From Acidaminobacter sp. (GTDB lineage Bacteria; Bacillota; Clostridia; Peptostreptococcales; Acidaminobacteraceae), in NCBI RefSeq assembly GCF_030247605.1, contig NZ_JAOTSB010000034.1, positions 1 to 32,719 of the forward strand: a stretch of 32,719 bases of DNA, written 5' to 3'. The notes beneath the pieces were generated by a model. It was not told where the DNA came from and made no database searches. It was given only the letters and a program-made list of their open reading frames with translations. Position 1 is the first letter of the stretch, and each line of letters starts with the position of its first letter. Position numbers and translations under genes: made by a program. Below, piece after piece: positions 22,710 to 28,223 of this stretch.

Positions 22710-22739
22710 GGGGTCAATAGGCGCTAGCCGCAGACCTGC
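22710..22739 (+). repeat. Single composite unit abutting the PAP2 stop codon
   Basis: GGGGTCAATAGGCGCTAGCC followed by GCAGACCTGC. GGC-GCTA-GCC can form a tight inner hairpin, with GGTC and GACC as outer arms. It starts at the very base after the TGA of the PAP2 gene (minus strand, stop at 22740-22742). It is the cleanest solitary copy of the composite. Confidence 0.88.
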
Positions 22740-23846
22740 TCAAGTTCCGGATCTGGCCGCTTCTAGCAGCGCCGGTACACCCCAGGTGATCATCAGACCG
22801 GTTTCCAGGGTAGCCAGCCCATCGACAATGAGCTCCGGAAAACCAAAAGCCGTCAACAGCCAGGTCGTCGTCCCGTAAGCCGCAGCGACTGTCATTATGC
22901 CGAAAAGTAAATGTGCTGGCTTTGCTGGACGTAACAGGTCTGCGCCTGGATCTGCGTCAGCGCCTTTAACGGCAGTGCCTGTTGATCTCGACGTTAATCC
23001 AGAATTCCCATGCCCAATGGTCGCCCCAATCAGCAGACTTGTCAGCTGCACCGCGGAATGATCCAGAAAGACGAAAATTCCTATGGCGGACAGGGCGAAT
23101 GTGGGGATGAGGAACCATCGGCTGAATCCCTTTAAAAAAGACGGACCAAGAAGGCCCAAAACGCCGCCAATCAGCCCGCCGGCCAGCACGTCCTGAGGCC
23201 AGTGCACGCCCAGGTAAAGACGCGACAAAGAGATCAGAACAATAAAAGAACAGGCTATGCCGATGGTCACACCACCGCCCCGTCTCCCCTTCCGAACGCC
23301 TGCACCGGCCGAAACCAGCGCCAGCCAAAAGGTCGCCGCAGTCTGGGCATGGCCGCTTGGGAACGAGGCGCTCCCTGCGGTGAAGGTCCAAAGGCCTTCA
23401 ATCCCGGAGACGGCCTCAAAGGGACGGGGTGCATCTACAAAGTTTTTAATGACAATGTTAAGCAGTACGGAAAACACCACCAGCTGCATGAGTTCGAAGG
23501 TGTTTTGACGACTTTGAGGTCTTTTGGCGCTGCCTGAGCAGAGATCATGACTTGAGCTGAGCCGGCGGTGGCTGTTGAAGCGACCATCGGCAAATGCACT
23601 TGAACCGGTCCAGTACATCACGGAAAGCACCGCAATGTAAAACAGATCGTCGCCAAGCATGGTCAGGGCGCCCATGATCCAGGTCAGGACCGGGTGGCGC
23701 AGGGACTGGAACCAAAGCAATAGCTCAAGCTGCCAGTCGCCGAGGGGCAACCCGGACACGAGCAGGGCCGAAAAATTACCGGACGCGCCAAGCGCCGCCG
23801 CGCTGGATGAAGCCACATTCACTGCAGTTACTGCATCAAACGACAT
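22740..23846 (-). CDS. PAP2-family membrane phosphatase
   Basis: 368 residues. The three PAP2 motifs are present: KNFVDAPRP (about 134-142), SFPSGHAQTAATF (about 160-172) and SRLYLGVHWPQDVLAGG (about 208-224), giving the conserved Lys, Arg, Ser-His and Arg-His catalytic set. Several hydrophobic helices surround them. Such enzymes hydrolyse lipid phosphates such as undecaprenyl pyrophosphate or phosphatidate. A hydrophilic insertion about 80-113 contains the exact decamer at 23582 read as FADGR. Another low-complexity region about 288-310 (GADADPGADLLRPAKPAH) has repeat-like content. The SD is weak. It follows the phzF-like gene at 23876 by 29 bases. Confidence 0.87.
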   Translation of the reverse strand: MSFDAVTAVNVASSSAAALGASGNFSALLVSGLPLGDWQLELLLWFQSLRHPVLTWIMGALTMLGDDLFYIAVLSVMYWTGSSAFADGRFNSHRRLSSSHDLCSGSAKRPQSRQNTFELMQLVVFSVLLNIVIKNFVDAPRPFEAVSGIEGLWTFTAGSASFPSGHAQTAATFWLALVSAGAGVRKGRRGGGVTIGIACSFIVLISLSRLYLGVHWPQDVLAGGLIGGVLGLLGPSFLKGFSRWFLIPTFALSAIGIFVFLDHSAVQLTSLLIGATIGHGNSGLTSRSTGTAVKGADADPGADLLRPAKPAHLLFGIMTVAAAYGTTTWLLTAFGFPELIVDGLATLETGLMITWGVPALLEAARSGT

Positions 23847-23875
23847 AATTTGATTTCCTTTTCCTTTGGGAAGAC

Positions 23876-24661
23876 CTAAACGGTAATGGTCCCCTCCATA
23901 TAAGTGACGACTTTGCCCATCAGCTTGATGCGGTCGCCAATGACCTCGACCTGGAGGCTGCCGCCGCGCTTTGAAAGCTGCTTCGCCGTCATGACCCTTT
24001 TATTGAGAACCGAGTTCCAATAAGGCGCCAGGGTGCAGTGGGCGGAACCTGTGACCGGGTCCTCGTCCTTGCCGGTGACCGGGAAGAAATAGCGCGACAC
24101 GAAGTCGACGTCGTGACCCGGCGCGGTGCAGATGACGCCGTGGGTTTGGACCTTCAGGAGCTCCTCGAAATCAGGGTCGAGGTCGAGGATTTGGTCCTCG
24201 TCGTCGTAAATGACCATGTAGTCACGGGTCGCGTAGCGATACACATGCTTAGGGAGTTTGCCAAGGGCGAGGACCAGCTCGTAGGGCATTTCTGATCTGA
24301 CCGCAGGGCGTGCCGGCAAATCGATAGCCAGGTGATCGCCCTCTTTATAGACTTCGAGAATGCCGCTCTTGGTCTTGAACTTGACGCGGTCGAGCTCTGG
24401 CTCGAGTTTGGTGAACACGATGTACGCGCTGCTCAGCGTTCCGTGGCCGGACAGGTCGAGCTCCTTGTTTTCAGTGAACCAGCGGGCGTCATAGTACCCA
24501 TCTCGCTTAACAATGAAAGAAGTTTCCGATGGGTTGTTCTCCCTAGCAATTTTCTGCATGAGCTCTTCGTCAATAAACTCCTCCAGCGGACAGATGGCCG
24601 ATGGATTCCCGGCAAACTGCCGGTCCGTAAACGCGTCGAGATGGTAAAACGGAATTTTCAT
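23876..24661 (-). CDS. PhzF-family isomerase/epimerase-like protein (copy 2)
   Basis: 261 residues from the ATG at 24661, chosen because GGAGG stands eight bases before it. MKIPFYHLDAFTDRQFAGNP, E46 in NNPSETSFI, DLSGHGTLSSA, DEDPVTGSAHCTLAPYW and LSKRGG mark a complete PhzF-family enzyme. The substrate is unknown. It is first in the leftward unit with PAP2, msrA and the second phzF-like gene. Its leader contains an 18-base inverted repeat ending four bases before the SD (24679-24780), downstream of a plausible promoter, so its expression may be controlled at the RNA level. Confidence 0.9.
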   Translation of the reverse strand: MKIPFYHLDAFTDRQFAGNPSAICPLEEFIDEELMQKIARENNPSETSFIVKRDGYYDARWFTENKELDLSGHGTLSSAYIVFTKLEPELDRVKFKTKSGILEVYKEGDHLAIDLPARPAVRSEMPYELVLALGKLPKHVYRYATRDYMVIYDDEDQILDLDPDFEELLKVQTHGVICTAPGHDVDFVSRYFFPVTGKDEDPVTGSAHCTLAPYWNSVLNKRVMTAKQLSKRGGSLQVEVIGDRIKLMGKVVTYMEGTITV

Positions 24662-24678
24662 TGAATTAGCCTCCATCA

Positions 24679-24780
24679 TATTGCTCCGGTGATTAAGAAG
24701 TCAAAATTGAAATGGGTTGAAACTTTCAAAATGGACAGACTGGCGAGAACACACTCAAATAGTTAATCAGCGGAGCAATA
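24679..24780 (-). promoter_or_regulatory. Long inverted repeat in the phzF (copy 2) leader, adjacent to the SD
   Basis: Arms 24679-24696 (TATTGCTCCGGTGATTAA) and 24763-24780 (TTAATCAGCGGAGCAATA) are complementary at 17 of 18 positions, with 66 bases between them. In the transcript the stem closes four bases before the GGAGG at 24670-24674. There is no T run, so it is not a normal terminator. It could be a protein- or ligand-responsive leader, or the trace of a small inverted-repeat element. Confidence 0.6.
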
Positions 24781-24798
24781 ACATTCATTTTCGATTTA

Positions 24799-24827
24799 AG
24801 TGTACACCATTTATCGCCTCGCGTGAA
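24799..24827 (-). promoter_or_regulatory. Possible promoter of the phzF-PAP2-msrA-phzF unit
   Basis: On the minus strand TTCACG (24822-24827) and TACACT (24799-24804) are 17 bases apart; each has two mismatches to the sigma-A consensus. Transcription from here would place the inverted repeat 24679-24780 in the leader. Confidence 0.4.
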
Positions 24828-24840
24828 GGGATAATGACAG

Positions 24841-24976
24841 ACGGGGTCAGACCTGCTATGCCGCAGGGTGATCCGACGGGGTCAGACCTACTAAACCGCA
24901 GGGTGATCCGACAGGGTCAGACCTACTAAACCGCAGGGTGATCCGACAGGGTCAATAGACGCAGCCGCAGACCTGC
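24841..24976 (+). repeat. GGGGTCAGACC array, 35-bp period, ending in a composite unit
   Basis: Units start at 24841, 24876 and 24911, with the constant spacer ACCGCAGGGTGATCCG. The fourth, at 24946, is a composite (GGGTCAATAGACGCAGCC then GCAGACCTGC, to 24976). The composite is again at one edge of the array. It lies 22 bases beyond the lipA stop. Confidence 0.9.
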
Positions 24977-24997
24977 AAAACCGTCAAAAACGCCCTC

Positions 24998-25930
24998 CTA
25001 GGCGCGGCCTTGATCCTGAATCTGGTCGTAGACTTTTCCTGCGTTATAGGAGCTGCGCACCAGCGGCCCGGAGGACACGTCCTGGAAGCCCATGGCCATG
25101 CCCTTTTTCGAGAGCAGCTCGAACACCTCAGGATGCACGTATTCCTTCACCGGATAATGCTCCGCAGAAGGCGGCAGATATTGGCCGATGGTCACCAGAT
25201 CCACCTCATGCGCCCTCAGGTCAGACAGGAGCTTGAGGACTTCCTCTTCGGTCTCGCCGAGTCCCAGCATCAGCCCGGATTTCGTTAAAATATCCGGCTG
25301 CATGGCTTTCGCGCGCTTCAGCAGCTCCAGGGATCTCGTGTAAACCGCCTCCGGCCTGATTTCAGGATAAAGACGTTCAATGGTCTCAACGTTGTGATTC
25401 AAAATATCAGGGCGCTCAGTCATGATGACTTCCAGGGCGTCCCAGTTGCCGCGGAGGTCCGGGATCAAGACTTCAACGGAAGTGCCGGGAGACGCTTCGC
25501 GAATCGCCCGAATGACGGCGACGAAGTGGGAAGCGCCGCCATCGGCTAAATCATCTCTGGTGACGGAGGTGACGACGGCATGCTTGAGACCGAGTTCCAC
25601 CACGGCCTGCGCGACGCGTGCCGGCTCCTCGGAATCCAGGCAGAGCGGGGCTTCCTTGGTGACATTGCAGAACCGGCAGCCGCGGGTGCAGTTTGGCCCC
25701 ATGATCAAGAACGTCGCCGTCTTGTTGCCGTAGCACTCCATGCGGTTCGGGCAGTTGGCTTCTCTGCATACAGTATGCAGCTGATTCGCGGAAAGCATCT
25801 TTTCAACTTCGATGATGTCCCGCATCTCGCCCTTCTTAATTTTCAGCCATTCCGGCTTTCGCATCTTATCATGGGAAGCAACATTTTTGGTGTCGTGGCA
25901 GCTTGTTTTCAAATTCGTTAAGTCTGGCAT
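24998..25930 (-). CDS. lipA: Lipoyl synthase LipA
   Basis: 310 residues. LipA is a radical-SAM enzyme that inserts two sulfurs into octanoyl groups on carrier proteins. The auxiliary cluster cysteines are C55, C60 and C66 (CREANCPNRMEC). The radical-SAM cluster cysteines are C81, C85 and C88 (CTRGCRFC). The serine ligand is in VRSSYNAG near the C-terminus. Length and motifs are complete. AAAGGA stands before the ATG at 25930. No lipoate ligase, octanoyltransferase or dehydrogenase subunit is nearby. The exact decamer at 25184 encodes VTIGQ. It may be read from the gene upstream on the same strand, 132 bases away. Confidence 0.96.
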   Translation of the reverse strand: MPDLTNLKTSCHDTKNVASHDKMRKPEWLKIKKGEMRDIIEVEKMLSANQLHTVCREANCPNRMECYGNKTATFLIMGPNCTRGCRFCNVTKEAPLCLDSEEPARVAQAVVELGLKHAVVTSVTRDDLADGGASHFVAVIRAIREASPGTSVEVLIPDLRGNWDALEVIMTERPDILNHNVETIERLYPEIRPEAVYTRSLELLKRAKAMQPDILTKSGLMLGLGETEEEVLKLLSDLRAHEVDLVTIGQYLPPSAEHYPVKEYVHPEVFELLSKKGMAMGFQDVSSGPLVRSSYNAGKVYDQIQDQGRA

Positions 25931-25978
25931 TCTCTGATGTTCCTTTCTCTAATTAGGGAATTTGGATGAGCTTGGGGG

Positions 25979-26050
25979 AAACTCGGTGTCAGACACCGAG
26001 TTTCTTTTTGGGAGAAACTTGGGGTTGATAGGCGCTAGCCGCTGACACCT
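25979..26050. repeat. GGTGTCAGACACC palindrome plus a hybrid composite unit
   Basis: AAACTCGGTGTC (25979-25990) and GACACCGAGTTT (25992-26003) are a perfect 12-base inverted repeat about one base, with CTTTTT after it on the plus strand. At 26021-26050 GGGGTTGATAGGCGCTAGCC then GCTGACACCT carries the same core as the GGGGTCAGACC composites, but one edge is from the GGTGTCAGACACC family. It links the two palindrome families. Confidence 0.85.
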
Positions 26051-26062
26051 AGTTTCTTCTTT

Positions 26063-27154
26063 CTAGATTGTATCTTCCGTCTCTGTCGCCATTTTTTCCT
26101 TCTTTTCTATAACGTGCACCAGGACAATGTTGAGAATCGCGGCGACCGGAATTGACAAAATCATGCCGATCATACCGCCGAAGGATCCGCCGAGGGAGAT
26201 GGCGAGCACGATCCACATGGGCCGAAGCCCTATATAATTGCCCATAATGCGCGGACCGACCAGATTCGCGTCGATCTGCTGGACAACCACAATCAGAATG
26301 GCGACCTTCAGGGCGTTCAGCGGATTATATAGAAGCGTAATGCCCACCGCCGGGATGGCCCCAATAAACGGGCCTACATACGGGATCACGTTGGTGAGGC
26401 CCAGCAGCAGCCCGAAGATCGCGGCATACCGAACCCCCAGGACCGTCATGCCAACGAAGGACAGCACACCCACAATGGTGGCCTGAACGATGAGTCCCGT
26501 CATAAACTTGGAGAAAATCTCGTGGACCTTGGCGCCCCAGTCGAAAATGGACTGGGCCCGGGCATCGTCGAAGGCCGCGCGGCAAAGTCTCACCATGGAG
26601 GCCTGCAGCCGCTTCTTGTCGATCAGCGTGTAAATGGACACGACAATCCCGATCATGGTGCTGAACACCGCGGACGTGACGCTCATCAGCCCTTGGGTCA
26701 GGTTGGACAGCAGGATGTTGGCCCACTCCGCCAGGCGCCCGCGGATGGAGACCAGTGCCTCTTGTACTGTTTCATTCTGGAGGATGCCGCTGTCGGACAG
26801 CTCCGTGTTCGCCATGGTGATGAGCCGCGGGACGTCAGCGATGATCTCGGAGGCGTTGTCAATGACCATCGGCACAACCAGCCAGCCGAACCCGGCCAAA
26901 ATGACCAGGAGCAAAAGATAGAGCACGCCGATGGCCGCGCCCCGCCCAAACTTGAAGGTCCGCGTCAGGAAGCTGACCACCGGGTCGAGGATGTAGGCGA
27001 TCACGAGGCCAATGATAAACGGGGTCGTGGCGCCGGCAATTTTCGCGATCCACGCGACAATTGCGTCGAAATGGTTGATCGTAACGAAAGAAACGATTAA
27101 ACTTAAGCTCAGGGCAAGCATGGCGCCGAGCCACCGTTTCAGGTTCAGCTGCAT
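26063..27154 (-). CDS. AI-2E family (YtvI/TqsA-type) membrane transporter
   Basis: 363 residues from the ATG at 27154, which has GGAGGTG four bases before it; the frame is open further upstream without support. About eight hydrophobic segments surround a central soluble region (about 140-230). GLLLGLTNVIPYVGPFIGAIP (about 255-275) and the C-terminal PMWIVLAISLGGSFGGMIGM are family hallmarks. Members are inner-membrane exporters or antiporters; some move autoinducer-2 or Na+/Li+, and the substrate here is not known. The exact decamer at 26864 encodes VPMVI. Transcribed away from the pseudouridine synthase gene. Confidence 0.88.
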   Translation of the reverse strand: MQLNLKRWLGAMLALSLSLIVSFVTINHFDAIVAWIAKIAGATTPFIIGLVIAYILDPVVSFLTRTFKFGRGAAIGVLYLLLLVILAGFGWLVVPMVIDNASEIIADVPRLITMANTELSDSGILQNETVQEALVSIRGRLAEWANILLSNLTQGLMSVTSAVFSTMIGIVVSIYTLIDKKRLQASMVRLCRAAFDDARAQSIFDWGAKVHEIFSKFMTGLIVQATIVGVLSFVGMTVLGVRYAAIFGLLLGLTNVIPYVGPFIGAIPAVGITLLYNPLNALKVAILIVVVQQIDANLVGPRIMGNYIGLRPMWIVLAISLGGSFGGMIGMILSIPVAAILNIVLVHVIEKKEKMATETEDTI

Positions 27155-27277
27155 GTGACACCTCCGGACGGGCAGCGCCACGCGATCGTGGCCGGCTCCG
27201 TAAATTTGCACAAGATTAGGACTATTATACACATACTTCAATCGCAGATACAAGTGTGAAAAAAAGGAGACATAACA

Positions 27278-28018
27278 ATGCTGAAAATTTTATTTGAAGA
27301 CAAGCACGTCATTGTGGTCGTGAAGCCCCCGGGCATGCCGTGCCAGCCGGATCCGACCAAGGCCCCTTCTCTGCTCGAGGCGGTTCAGGCTCACATGAAG
27401 GCGTCCGGCGAGACCGGCAAGACCGCGAAACTCGTGCACCGTCTCGATCGTCCAGTGGGCGGCGTCATGGTTTACGCCAAGACCCGCGAGGCGGCGGGCC
27501 ACCTTAGTGCCCAATTTGCCGATGGTCGCATCAAAAAACGCTACCTCGCCGTGGTACAGGGTCAGCCCATAGACGACAGCGGCCACCTGGTTCATCAGCT
27601 GAGAACCACGCCGGGCAACGTTGTAGAAGTCGCACATGGCCCTGAGGGGCAGACGGCGGAGCTGAAATATCGAGTCATCGGGCGGACCGACGCTGCACTA
27701 ACGGAGGCTGCCTCCCCTCTTGCCCTGCTGGATGTGCTGCTGCTCACCGGCCGGCGTCACCAGATTCGTGTGCAGCTTTCGGCCAGTGGCTTTCCAATTT
27801 TGGGAGATGCCAAATATAACCCGGACTTTGTGAAAGACGGCAACCCTATTGGACTATGGTCGTACGAAATCAGATTTTATCATCCTGCAAAAAGGACTGC
27901 CTTGAGCTTCAGGGCGCTCCCGGGTGGTTTGAATGATGCAGGCGGCGCCAAGTCCTACCCGGCGCCTTGGCATTATTTTTCCAGTCAGATTGCGGCGCTG
28001 GAAGAGAAGCAAAACTAG
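27278..28018 (+). CDS. RluA-family pseudouridine synthase
   Basis: 246 residues. The catalytic aspartate is D57 in KLVHRLDRPVGGVMVYAKT. YLAVVQGQP, TGRRHQIRVQLSASGFPILGD and the final beta strands are family blocks. There is no N-terminal S4 domain, so it resembles the short RluA/TruC-like group, whose targets may be rRNA or tRNA. AAGGAGA stands before the ATG at 27278. The exact decamer at 27518 reads FADGR in a loop before IKKRYLAVV. A repeat-built terminator follows at 28042-28081. It is divergent from the AI-2E family gene; no strong promoter hexamers are seen in the 123-base gap. Confidence 0.93.
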   Translation: MLKILFEDKHVIVVVKPPGMPCQPDPTKAPSLLEAVQAHMKASGETGKTAKLVHRLDRPVGGVMVYAKTREAAGHLSAQFADGRIKKRYLAVVQGQPIDDSGHLVHQLRTTPGNVVEVAHGPEGQTAELKYRVIGRTDAALTEAASPLALLDVLLLTGRRHQIRVQLSASGFPILGDAKYNPDFVKDGNPIGLWSYEIRFYHPAKRTALSFRALPGGLNDAGGAKSYPAPWHYFSSQIAALEEKQN

Positions 28019-28041
28019 GAAAATGGAATAGCATTTTAGAT

Positions 28042-28081
28042 GCGGGTCTGACCCCACGTAAACACGTGGGGTCAGACCTGC
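28042..28081 (+). terminator. Terminator of the pseudouridine synthase gene built from two head-to-head repeats
   Basis: GCGGGTCTGACCCCACGT (28042-28059) and ACGTGGGGTCAGACCTGC (28064-28081) form an 18-pair stem (one mismatch) with loop AAAC, followed by ATTTTTTATT. The unit itself thus supplies both arms of a factor-independent terminator 24 bases after the stop codon. Confidence 0.85.
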
Positions 28082-28223
28082 ATTTTTTATTAATCCGACG
28101 GGGGCCAACGGGGTCAGACCTGCATTTTTTATTGATCCGACGGGGTCAGACCTGCATTTTTCATCGCAATCCTGCAACTTTTATTGATCCATTGGGGTCA
28201 GACCTGCATTTTTCTATTGACCC
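28042..28223. repeat. GGGGTCAGACCTGC array between the rluA-type and SARP genes
   Basis: After the head-to-head pair, units followed by ATTTTT(T) lie near 28110, 28141 and 28194, with spacers containing TTATTGATCCGACG. The end of the block, CTATTGACCC (28214-28223), matches the start of the composite (GGGTCAATAG on the minus strand) and supplies the stop codon of the SARP gene. Confidence 0.88.

Noticed and set aside
24597..24606. GCCGATGGAT, CGCCATCGGC (25537) and GCCGATAGAT (31859) as further decamer copies
   Set aside because: Each has two mismatches to GCCGATGGTC. I limited the list to one mismatch.
21323..24661. A phenazine biosynthesis cluster, suggested by two phzF-like genes
   Set aside because: No phzB, D, E or G-like gene is present. 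PhzF-family proteins are widespread outside phenazine pathways.
27205..27231. TTTGCA and TATACA upstream of the rluA-type gene as a promoter
   Set aside because: The spacer is only 15 bases and both hexamers are imperfect.
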